From assembly GCF_026339875.1 (NCBI RefSeq), contig NZ_JAPEPZ010000001.1, forward strand, positions 4,712,001 to 4,776,000: DNA of 64,000 bases. Reading direction: 5' to 3'. Both the position numbers and the translations under genes were made by a program. The notes beneath the pieces were generated by a model. It made no database searches, was not told where the DNA came from, and saw only the letters and a list, made by a program, of their open reading frames with translations. Positions 14,982 through 22,277 of the stretch are shown one piece after another (within the stretch, counting starts at the first letter, position 1; each line of letters starts with the position of its first letter). Origin of the DNA: Streptomyces sp. NBC_01571. Its GTDB lineage: Bacteria > Actinomycetota > Actinomycetes > Streptomycetales > Streptomycetaceae.

Positions 14982-15158
14982 TCACGACCCAAAGACCACT
15001 TGGAGAACGACGCCGATGAGCCCCAGTCCGGGAAGCGCGGCGACTGCAAGGCAGAACCAGGAGGCCGCCTTCGCGAACCGCGTTCCGTGCTCCCGCAGGA
15101 CCGCGAAAGCTATCAATGCGACGCCGACCACGACAGCGGAGTAGAAGAGCGCGGCCAT
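14982..15158 (-). CDS. Small two-TM membrane protein (58 aa)
   Basis: A 58-codon frame starting MAALFYSAVVVGVALIAFAV with a second hydrophobic segment (SWFCLAVAALPGLGLIGVVL) separated by a basic loop (LREHGTRFAK). A very good ribosome site, GGGGAGGTGAGCC, precedes the ATG. Likely an integral membrane peptide of element B cargo. Function unknown; small membrane proteins of this type occur as immunity or spread (Spd-like) proteins in conjugative elements, but nothing here decides that. Confidence 0.6.
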   Translation of the reverse strand: MAALFYSAVVVGVALIAFAVLREHGTRFAKAASWFCLAVAALPGLGLIGVVLQVVFGS

Positions 15159-15572
15159 GGCTCACCTCCCCAGTCCGCGAGACTCTACCCCGGCAATACC
15201 TGCGCGTCGGCACCCGCCGAACACCCGAGACAGCGTGCCCCTGGCGTACCCGTTCCAGAGGCAAGCCACGGGGAACGCCGGTCAGCGCTCATCGAACAAA
15301 CAGGTCACCGTTATGCCAGCTCAAGCCGCACCCGCATACGCGATCTTCCAAACTAGTGCTGCGGATCGGCGAGGCGGCCCTTGTCAAGACCGCAAGCGGT
15401 GGCTGACACCAGCCGCTGACACCAACAAGCACGAACAGCGGCGGTCGACGCCGGACCCGGGTGGACGATCGGCCGAGGCGTCCGGGCGGTTGACCGATGT
15501 TGACAGTCCCCCGTGATCGACCTGATAAAGATGAGGCCACATGGTCAAACTCTTTGGCCAGGGCGCGTTCGG
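15159..15572. other. Non-coding gap in element B
   Basis: No supported gene. Base composition is slightly less GC-rich than the neighbours and no frame has a convincing ribosome site. Nothing recognisable found. Confidence 0.35.
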
Positions 15573-16003
15573 TTACCACCACCAGTCGCCACCATCCGTG
15601 AGTGAGCGGTGCAAGTAGTCTTCCAACTCCCTTGCAGCCCACAGCCGACTGTCGGTCTCGTGGTCCCAGACGAAGATGTCCGGACGCTCGGGCGTCAGCA
15701 CGAAGGCGAACTGGTCACCACCGCCGTTGTCGCCGAAGAACAGCAGCGGATCAAAGGGCATGTACAGCCCTGGGAACGTATCAGGAGCCCAGACAGCTGG
15801 TTCTGTTCCACGATCCGATCCAGAGACCAGACGACGTCCTTCGCGTAGGCGCCGACTACCCCATCAGTCTCCAGTAGCAGAGCTGCCAACTGGGTCGGCA
15901 AGCCTCGGCCGAGCCGCTGCTCCGTCGCAGCGAGAGCGGTCCTGTCCACAGGCGGTCGAAATGTCACGCCGGGTAGAGCCCCGGCAGCGGCTTCTTTCCA
16001 CAC
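15573..16003 (-). pseudogene. SUKH (SMI1/KNR4) family immunity-type protein, frameshifted
   Basis: The N-terminal part (TALAATEQRLGRGLPTQLAALLLETDG, here only partly quoted as LGRGLPTQLAALLLETDGV) and the C-terminal part (DPLLFFGDNGGGDQFAF, then VWDHETDSRLW) are both typical of SUKH proteins but lie in different frames. The break is near 15,797: the codons after AACCAGCTG read T-CTGG, and adding one base restores an unbroken ...NQLFWAPDTFPGLYMPFDP. A single-base deletion is the simplest cause. SUKH proteins are usually immunity proteins of polymorphic toxins. No partner toxin gene is visible, so this is an orphan, now dead. Confidence 0.7.
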
Positions 16004-16524
16004 AAGCGCAGCCTATTCGGCAGGACGAGCCATCCCGAGCGCAGGCACCGTACAGCAACGAAGCACAGCAACCCTCGCACTCGTGATTGATCGCCTCCAG
16101 CCCTAATCGACCGGCTGACGTGCCCGGCAAACCTCAGCGACCGTCCTGCCCATAGTTCGCATCGAGAAGGTCACCAGCGCAGGTCCCCGTGCCACTCTCG
16201 TGCCAGAACGGGCGGGGACTCAGAGGGAATCAGGGGGCGCAGGGGGACGCGCCGCCGAATCTGCCCAAGGCAGTGAACCCGCAGGTCAGGCTTGTGACCA
16301 CCTCACCTCGCTCCTAAGGCGGTGGTCCAAGTCAAGGGATGCCCCAGTTCAGCCTGTTGAGGGGTGAGGCGTAGCCCAGCCTCAAGTGCTCGACCCTTCG
16401 GAAGTCGTATCACGCCTCCCAGGTACGTTGAGCCGTCAGCCGAGGGGGAACGCTCGCGAGGGAGCGCCCCGCAACGCGTGGCTGCGGGGCGCCGATCCAC
16501 TTTCACAACGGGCCCTAGTGGGGT
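16004..16524. other. Non-coding stretch with a decayed integration scar
   Basis: No supported gene. At 16189-16206 there is GTGCCACTCTCGTGCCAG, the first of five similar GTGCCA pairs in the window. About 105 nt later CTCCTAAGGCGGTGG (16311-16325) resembles the tRNA-Arg att core with changes. The segment before it (GCAGGTCAGG, then GACCACCTCA) is also shared with the scar at 20513-20645. It looks like an old attP/att remnant. Confidence 0.4.
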
Positions 16525-16758
16525 TTAGTCGACCGTCTGCCCGTCGTTCATACCGCCTCTGCAGGTCGGGAGCATGGGCGTCGACCGATCGATCGTTCCG
16601 CCGCCGTCCGTGCACTCACCCGGGGTGACGCTGGCCGGGGTGACGCTGGCCGGGGTGACGCTGGCGGCGGTGGCGGTGGCGGTGGCCGCGCCTGTGAGGC
16701 CGAGTCCGGCGAGGGCTGCCGTGGCGAAGACTGCGGCGAGGATTCGTCGAATGCGCAT
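16525..16758 (-). CDS. Small secreted two-cysteine protein (77 aa)
   Basis: A 77-aa precursor with a clear Sec signal peptide (MRIRRILAAVFATAALAGLG..., cleavage after ATATA-type residues), a short (SVTPA)n repeat and a mature tail with two cysteines (GECTDGGGTIDRS, then PTCRGGMNDGQTVD). The spacing suggests one disulfide. The family of tiny secreted proteins with GECxxGGG...C.GG..DGQ occurs widely in Streptomyces; the role is unknown. The repeat is encoded by a 15-bp DNA tandem repeat. AAAGG precedes the ATG. Confidence 0.65.
   Translation of the reverse strand: MRIRRILAAVFATAALAGLGLTGAATATATAASVTPASVTPASVTPGECTDGGGTIDRSTPMLPTCRGGMNDGQTVD
16619..16665 (+). repeat. 15-bp tandem repeat inside the secreted-protein gene
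   Basis: Three consecutive copies of CGGGGTGACGCTGGC, followed by GGCGGT repeats. It codes for the SVTPA repeats and could vary in copy number between strains without breaking the frame. Confidence 0.6.
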
Positions 16759-16907
16759 TTGGTTCGCCTTTCACAGATTGCCTCGGTTGGGACACTACTC
16801 AGCCAATTGTTCATCCATGTGGGTGGCACGTCATGTTGGGCCGTTCGGTTGACATTGCTGTCGGGTGCGGGGTCGGTGACGCGACCCGTCAGAGCGGATG
16901 GAAGCCC

Positions 16908-17050
16908 GTGCCACATCCGTGCCAGAAAGAGCGGATCCCAGCGGTCAAGAGCAGTCAAGCGCGACGCCTCGCGATTAATCACCAGAGGCCGTTTGCGCTG
17001 GTCAGCGTCAACCCCCTCCGTGACGGCCCGGTGATTCCCAAGCTCAGGGC
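16908..17050 (+). other. Integration scar with tRNA-like core (GTGCCA pair to TTCCCAA)
   Basis: GTGCCACATCCGTGCCAG (16908-16925) is followed ~110 nt later by TTCCCAAGCTCAGGGC (17035-17050). The same pair of features occurs at 20513-20645 and, decayed, at 17978-18118. The second element has the 7-nt loop TTCCCAA of a CCC-anticodon tRNA (tRNA-Gly type). It is most simply read as an old phage/element attachment arm and core. Confidence 0.4.
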
Positions 17051-17397
17051 TCTTCGTTGCCGCGGCGGACAGATCCCGGGTACTGCTCCCCCTCGTCGCC
17101 GATCAGCTTCGCGGACAGTTCGGCTGCGAGGTCAGCCAAGCCGACCAGGTCCACACCAGGTGCGTGGGCCCCGGACAGAATCACTCGTCCCTCGCACCAA
17201 TGGAGCCCGACCGCGACGCTGTCCAGGATGCCCCATATGAACACCGGTTGCCGGCCTACGCTGTGCAGGTCGAGGTGGCCTTCTTGCCGAAGTGCCGCGC
17301 TGTTGTGTGCAAACTCAAGCCAGTCGCGCAGCGAGATGGGGCGTTCCTCGCTGTCCAACCAGTCCGAGGCGCGCGTCATGTGCAGTTCGTATCCCAT
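17044..17397 (-). CDS. Conserved small hypothetical protein (MGYELH family, 117 aa)
   Basis: A 117-aa protein beginning MGYELHMTRASDWLDSEE and continuing PISLRDWLEFA, a pattern seen in small actinobacterial proteins often found near toxin-immunity cargo. The middle (VFIWGILDSVAVGLHWCEGR) is beta-like; the tail is helical and acidic. No catalytic motif. Upstream ATG at 17409 is an alternative start; neither has a strong ribosome site. It is the last gene of element B, 155 nt before att core 2. An immunity-like role is only a guess from company. Confidence 0.6.
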   Translation of the reverse strand: MGYELHMTRASDWLDSEERPISLRDWLEFAHNSAALRQEGHLDLHSVGRQPVFIWGILDSVAVGLHWCEGRVILSGAHAPGVDLVGLADLAAELSAKLIGDEGEQYPGSVRRGNEEP

Positions 17398-17452
17398 ACC
17401 CGGGATCATTCACCGCAGGTCTGACACGTCTCCTGCCCTGTCGACGAGGCCT

Positions 17453-17477
17453 CTGACATCCACGCCCGACATCAACG
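17453..17477 (+). repeat. 25-bp arm-type repeat, copy B
   Basis: Same unit as at 12416 and 21384 with one change in the second TGACATC half-site (CGACATC). It ends exactly 83 nt before att core 2, the same distance as copy C from att core 3, so the spacing is conserved and probably functional. Confidence 0.6.
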
Positions 17478-17560
17478 GCACCGGACGGCGGCGTAAATCA
17501 GCATCCCTGTCCGGACGTCGTGCCAGTCACCGATAGCAGCGGGAGCCGGATCGGATCGAA

Positions 17561-17605
17561 CTCCTAAAGCGGGTGTCGCAGGTTCGAATCCTGCCGGGGG
17601 CACCA
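17561..17605 (+). other. att core 2: 3' half of tRNA-Arg(CCU)
   Basis: Identical over all 45 nt to att core 1, from CTCCTAA to the final CCA. It is preceded by CGAA, also present before core 3 but not before core 1. It marks the right end of element B and left end of element C. Confidence 0.85.
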
Positions 17606-17629
17606 GCTCTGACCTGCATCGGAGCATCA

Positions 17630-17666
17630 AAAAGGCCCCTCGGAGCTGGTCTCCGAGGGGCCTTTT
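17630..17666. terminator. Bidirectional hairpin terminator after att core 2
   Basis: A 16-bp perfect stem (17630-17645 with 17651-17666) around CTGGT, with A-tract on one side and T-tract on the other, giving a Rho-independent terminator in both directions. Confidence 0.8.
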
Positions 17667-18271
17667 GACCTTCCATGGGAACGAATGGGAACGCGCGGTC
17701 AGGCAGCGTCCTCCGTGAGAACGTCGGGCGTCTCCTCCAGTCCCTGGGCGACGTCCCGCCGCGGCGGCGACTTGCGCGGAACCAGAGCAAGCGGGGTCTC
17801 GGCTTGACCACGCCCAGGCCGACGCCGAAGCGACCGGCCCGGCCGCCGCCGACCAGCCCGCCCCGGAGCCGCAGCCCAGTTCGCTCGCGCTCCGCTGCCA
17901 GAAGAGCACCCTGACAGCGGCACACCCTATGGAATCGGCACCATCTACTCGGGGTCCTGACTCCCCGAGCTTGAGCCGCACCACACGCGCACCAGATCGA
18001 GCGGGGAACAGCGGGGAGCCACGGTGAAAGCCGCCGAGCCGACGAGGCCGGCCACCAACCGTTGATTCAGGTCAGCGCCCTACCAGGCCTCAAAGGGACG
18101 CAGCTTCCCAAGCTGATGCGCCCGGATCGTCCCGGTCGTTCGGCGGAGTCGGAGCCGTATGGCGTCAGGCGGTAGCACCTCTGTCCCATTCGACCCATGG
18201 CCAGCCTGTGTGAACGCGGCTCCCGGCATGTCCCAAGGACGCGCCGGGGGCCGCTCAGCGACGGTCGGCCG
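17667..18271. other. Decayed left part of element C with an integration scar
   Basis: No intact gene. On the minus strand a frame ending at 17699 (RKSPPRRDVAQGLEETPDVL) sits where an integrase or replication-gene tail would lie relative to att core 2, but it is not identifiable. At 17978-17995 GCACCACACGCGCACCAG looks like a mutated GTGCCA pair, followed by GGGGAACAGCGGGGAG. At 18101-18115 CAGCTTCCCAAGCTG is a perfect anticodon arm with a CCC loop. Confidence 0.4.
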
Positions 18272-20101
18272 TCAGCCGAAGAGGTTGTACTGCTGCCAGC
18301 CGGTGCCGATCGTCACAGGCGTGCCGAAGATGTCGGACGTGGCCTTGCCCGTGCCCGGGTACAGATAGAGCGTGCCGGCCGGGGTGCGGGCGACGAGGTC
18401 GGCCCTGCCGTCCCCGGTGATGTCGCCGACGGCGTCGAACGCGTTGAACTGGCCCCACGTACGGACCTGGATCCGGGCGCCGAACGCCCCCGAACCGGAC
18501 TTGCCGGTGCCCGGGTAGAGGTAGACGTAGGAGTTGCTGCTGCTGCGGGCGATCAGGTCGGCCTTGCCGTCGCCGGTGAAGTCGCCGTGGCCGAGCAGCA
18601 CGTTGTACTGGTTCCAGCCGCTACTGACCGCGACCGGCGAGCCGAAGGTGCCGTTGCCAAGGCCCGGGTAGATGTAGAGGATTCCGCTCGCCGTCACCGA
18701 GAGCAGGTCGGGCAGGGCGTCACCGGTGACATCGCCGGGTGCGACGATCTTCGTACGGGTGGACCAGTTGCCGAAGACCAGGGTGGTGGTCCAGCTGTCG
18801 CTTGCCGGGATGTAGTGCCGCCAGTAGACGGCGCCGGTGGAGGCGCGGCGGATGACCTGGTCCTGGTAGCCGTCCCGGTTGAGGTCGGTCTGCAGGACGA
18901 CGTTCTTGTCGGTGTAGGAGCCCCAGGAGATCCGCGTGGCGAAGGACGTGCCCTTGGAGTCGTACTCGAAGCCTGTGTTGTCGGACGCGCGGCGCACGAA
19001 CGGGTCGGCCATGGCGTCGCCGCTCAGGTTGGTGTCGTCGAGGCGCGGGTAGGCCGCGCCGACGTACGTACTCACCTTCGTGAACACGCTGTACGAGCCG
19101 GAGGCCACGCAGTCCTCGACACCCCAGGAGACCACGCCGACGATCTTGCCGCCGACGATCAGCGGGCCACCCGAGTCACCGTTGCAGGCGGCGACGGTGC
19201 CGCTGTCCGAGCCGGTGGCCGGGGTGCCTGCGCAGACCATGTGGCCGGCGACGAAGTTGGTGGTGTAGGTGCTGGAGCAGGTGGCGTCCCCGACCATGGG
19301 CAGGGTCGCGGTGCGCAGCGTCTGCGCGATGTCGCCGCTGGTGGAGCTGGTGCGGCCCCAGCCGTACAGGGTGGCGTTGGTGCCCGCCGTATAGGAGGAG
19401 GTGTCGTTCGACGTGGTGATGTTGATGGGCTTGGCGCTGACCGGGTTCGGCAGCGTCAGGACCGCGATGTCGTTGTCGATCGTGGTCGTGTTGAACGACG
19501 GGTGGTTCCACTGCCGCCATACGCCGGAGACGGTGCCTCCGTGCAGGTCGACCGAACCGTCGCTGTTGTCGGTCGGCAGCTGGTCGGTGCCAGTGACGAT
19601 GGTGCCGTTGGCGTTCCAGTCGTAACCCCTGACGCAGTGCGCGGCGGTGAGGATCTTCGTCGGCGACACGACCGAGCCGCCGCAGAAGAAGCCGGTGTCG
19701 TCCGAGGTGTCGCTGGTGCCCTTGTCGTCGTAGTACCAGAGCTGCGCCATCCACGGAGCCTTGGCGATCGTGGTGTCCGTGCCACCGATGATCTTCGGGT
19801 CGACGGGGGACGTCGCGGAGGCGGAGGACGTGGCGGTCGGCGTCGCGGTGGTCGCGGACGGTTTGGACCGCGTCTGCGAGGCCTGGTCGGTCTGCAGCGC
19901 GCCCTTCACACGGGCCGTCAGCTGGGCCTGTGAGGGGACTCCCGCCCTCGCCGGCGTGGGAGCGGCAGCGGGGGATGCGTGGGCGGACGCCAAGGTAAGG
20001 GCGCCGACGAGGGCGGCGGCAAGCGCCACGGCGGCGGGAACAACTCTCCGCGCCCGTCGCCTGCGTCTTACGCCCCCGTTGGCCCTGTAGGCAGAGAACA
20101 C
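18272..20101 (-). CDS. Secreted trypsin-like serine protease with C-terminal FG-GAP/VCBS repeats
   Basis: A 609-aa exported protein. An Arg-rich n-region and hydrophobic core (residues ~13-42) form the signal peptide. A Pro/Ala/Thr linker leads to the protease start IIGGTD (about 104). Catalytic residues are in LTAAHCV, TIDNDIAVL and GDSGGPL, with paired cysteines of the chymotrypsin fold. Residues ~360-609 hold FG-GAP-like repeats (DLNRDGYQDQVIRR, GDFTGDGKADLIAR, GDITGDGRADLVAR) with calcium-binding DxNxDG-type loops. GTG start with GGGAGATCTGA upstream. The sole large gene of element C. Such proteases are common secreted enzymes in Streptomyces; its presence between two att copies suggests cargo. 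Confidence 0.9.
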   Translation of the reverse strand: MFSAYRANGGVRRRRRARRVVPAAVALAAALVGALTLASAHASPAAAPTPARAGVPSQAQLTARVKGALQTDQASQTRSKPSATTATPTATSSASATSPVDPKIIGGTDTTIAKAPWMAQLWYYDDKGTSDTSDDTGFFCGGSVVSPTKILTAAHCVRGYDWNANGTIVTGTDQLPTDNSDGSVDLHGGTVSGVWRQWNHPSFNTTTIDNDIAVLTLPNPVSAKPINITTSNDTSSYTAGTNATLYGWGRTSSTSGDIAQTLRTATLPMVGDATCSSTYTTNFVAGHMVCAGTPATGSDSGTVAACNGDSGGPLIVGGKIVGVVSWGVEDCVASGSYSVFTKVSTYVGAAYPRLDDTNLSGDAMADPFVRRASDNTGFEYDSKGTSFATRISWGSYTDKNVVLQTDLNRDGYQDQVIRRASTGAVYWRHYIPASDSWTTTLVFGNWSTRTKIVAPGDVTGDALPDLLSVTASGILYIYPGLGNGTFGSPVAVSSGWNQYNVLLGHGDFTGDGKADLIARSSSNSYVYLYPGTGKSGSGAFGARIQVRTWGQFNAFDAVGDITGDGRADLVARTPAGTLYLYPGTGKATSDIFGTPVTIGTGWQQYNLFG

Positions 20102-20732
20102 TCAGATCTCCCGTCGGTGAAAGGGGTTTCTCGCACGCGGACAGGGAGAAAGCCGCCGGCCGACGGCAGCTCGCGGATACCACCAAATGGTTCGGGACCA
20201 ACACGTTCCCGAAAGTCTGTTCCCCGCCCCGCGGCCGCCCGATCGTACGACCGATCAGGAGTTAACCCCGAGACCAGCCAGGAAACGAACGCGGAACAAC
20301 CGCACATGAATTCGCAAAGTCGCCGAAGTCTGCGTCGCCGTGGACCACCCTGACCGTTCCCCTCCGGCAGGGGTGGCGACAGCGCCGTCGGCGCCCGGTG
20401 GATCCCGGTACGGCTGTGCGTGCGCTGGAAGCAAGGCCACGAACTCCGCATGAACGGCTAACTTCGGCCACTCACCACGACCTTGTGGCCACGGTTGGCG
20501 CCGGCGACGGACGTGCCAGATCCGTGCCAGGTCGTGCGGGGAACAGCAGGGAGCGTCGGGGACTGAGGCAACCGCCAGCGACACCGCCCCTCCGCAGGTC
20601 AGCACGGCAATCGGCGCTAGACCACCTCAGCTTCCCAAGCTCAGGGCACTCGTTGCGTTCTGTCACCCTTGTCCCTGGCGAAGGGCTCTTGAGGCTCAAC
20701 GTGAGGGTTTGAAGCTCACACAGACCGCCAAG
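20102..20732. other. Non-coding stretch with an integration scar
   Basis: No supported gene. GTGCCAGATCCGTGCCAG (20513-20530) is followed by GTGCGGGGAACAGCAGGGAG and, 97 nt later, by CAGCTTCCCAAGCTCAGG (20628-20645), a near-perfect anticodon arm with CCC loop. This is the best preserved of the scars. The stretch 20102-20260 upstream of the protease probably holds its promoter, but no clear boxes were found. Confidence 0.4.
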
Positions 20733-21374
20733 ATGGGAGGCATGGGCAGCTGGGGGGATCTAGCGGGACAAACAGCCAGTGCGCTTGTAGGGACGTTGGC
20801 CGGCGGAGGCATCGCGGTGTACGTGGCGCGGTGGCAAACCGCGAGGACTGTCGAATCACAAATCCAGCTCGCGGCATCTCAAGAAGCTGCCAACAGCGCG
20901 TTAGCACGTCAGCAAGGGATGCAGCAGCGCTCTGCGGAGGCTGCACAGCGGCTCTTGGACCACCTCGCAGAGCTTTACGCGTGGCTGCCATCGCTGCCGG
21001 ACCTCGCACAGGACGAGCCGCGGTTGAGTTTGCGGGCTCGTGAGCGATGTGCAGTGGCCCTCGACTCGGTCCGACGGGGCATGCAGACCGATCTCCTCTC
21101 CATAGGAGACAACCGTGTCCGCGATCGGTACAGGGCACTTGTGCGGTTGTGCTTCGACGTCGGCTACCGAGGCATCGGCCAGATCCATCGCGAACGCCAG
21201 ATTCGCGACGTGCGTGGGTACCTGCGCTATGTCCAGTTCACCCTTGAGGCCGTGGTCGACGGTAGTACTTTGCCGGATGACTGCGCGGCACCAGTGCTTG
21301 AGCGCAGTGACAGTACTCCCTGGCTGCCGCCGGTGCTGCCCTGGCACTGGCAGGACCCAGCCGACGGTAGTTGA
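20733..21374 (+). CDS. Membrane-anchored helical hypothetical protein (213 aa)
   Basis: A protein with one N-terminal membrane segment (ASALVGTLAGGGIAVYVARW) followed by a long helical, Gln/Ala/Arg-rich region (TVESQIQLAASQEAANSALA), so probably a membrane-tethered coiled coil. The C-terminal half is helical with a Trp/Pro-rich end. No known domain. The ATG at 20733 is preferred to TTG 20709; 20742 is also possible. It lies just before the arm-type repeat and att core 3 of element C and is likely element cargo of unknown role. Confidence 0.5.
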   Translation: MGGMGSWGDLAGQTASALVGTLAGGGIAVYVARWQTARTVESQIQLAASQEAANSALARQQGMQQRSAEAAQRLLDHLAELYAWLPSLPDLAQDEPRLSLRARERCAVALDSVRRGMQTDLLSIGDNRVRDRYRALVRLCFDVGYRGIGQIHRERQIRDVRGYLRYVQFTLEAVVDGSTLPDDCAAPVLERSDSTPWLPPVLPWHWQDPADGS

Positions 21375-21383
21375 ACTACTCAG

Positions 21384-21408
21384 CTGACATCCACACCTGA
21401 CATCAACG
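21384..21408 (+). repeat. 25-bp arm-type repeat, copy C
   Basis: Two TGACATC half-sites 13 nt apart plus AACG, ending 83 nt before att core 3, the same geometry as copy B at 17453. Confidence 0.6.
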
Positions 21409-21491
21409 ACAGCGAACTTCGGCAGACTTGAGCCACCAGGGACGACCGACGCTCTTGGCGCTGGCCGCAGCACGGACGGTTGCGGAGCGAA

Positions 21492-21534
21492 CTCCTAAAG
21501 CGGGTGTCGCAGGTTCGAATCCTGCCGGGGGCAC
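21492..21534 (+). other. att core 3: 3' half of tRNA-Arg(CCU), lacking the final CA
   Basis: Forty-three nucleotides identical to cores 1 and 2, then G instead of C, so identity ends at GGGGGCAC. It marks the right boundary of element C, the end of the mobile zone and the start of host DNA. CGAA precedes the core as at core 2. Confidence 0.8.
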
Positions 21535-21540
21535 GATACA

Positions 21541-21581
21541 AAGGGCCAGCTCAGGAGAGGTTTCCTCCCGAGCTGGCCCTT
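21541..21581. terminator. Hairpin terminator after att core 3
   Basis: Arms AAGGGCCAGCTC (21541-21552) and GAGCTGGCCCTT (21570-21581) pair perfectly, with a smaller AGGA/TCCT stem inside. Possibly the original tRNA-Arg terminator. Confidence 0.7.
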
Positions 21582-21809
21582 CGGCGTTTCAGGCGCCGTG
21601 CCACACGCGTGCCACTACGTCCGCATCCCCAGCCTGGGCGACCCGCCCGCACGTGGGCAGGAAGCCGCGCAACGGGCCGCCCGCCAGAAAGGCGGGCAGC
21701 CGATGGCGCGGACCGACAGCATCGCGCGGAGGCATGGGCACGGTGCATGACCCGTCGAGTGAACGGATCCCCGACGGATGCCGGCTGGGAACCCCGGTAC
21801 CGGAGTGGC
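21582..21809. other. Non-coding gap at the host junction
   Basis: No supported gene. It contains a fifth GTGCCA pair (GTGCCACACGCGTGCCAC, 21598-21615) just 17 nt after the terminator, but no tRNA-like core follows within 200 nt. Confidence 0.35.
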
Positions 21810-22277
21810 TCACCCCTGGTGGGACGGGGCATTGACGAAACGTCGGAACGTCTCCAGGGCCAGCCGGTCCGTCGTGACGCTCCTGCCGGACAGACGATGG
21901 ACGACGACCCAGCCCTGCGGTGCGGCCCCCGCGAAGACCGAGGCGCCACCCGTCGCGCCGTTGTGCCACAGCAGATGTCCCGCTTTCTGCCAGGCCGGTG
22001 CGGGCTCGCCGAGCCTGCGGTCGACGAGCAGGCCGGTGACGAGGCGGGCGGTGGCCTCGGGCGTGGCCCACAGGCCGCCGGCGGGCAGGATCGCACCGGT
22101 CATGGTCCAGGGCCGCTCCGGTCGTCCGAAGAGCCCCCGGTGGGACAGCCGTCTGCCGGGCGGCGGGTCGGCTGCGACGTCGGTGACGTCCAGGGGGTCG
22201 AGGACATGCCGGTGCAGGAGTTCCTCGTACGGGGTGCCGGTGGCCGCGACCAACACAGCGCCCAGCAGGGCGTATCC

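Noticed and set aside
21810..22256. Stand-alone short hydrolase gene
   Set aside because: It is the 3' piece of the IS-split hydrolase, in frame with the 5' piece once the IS is removed.
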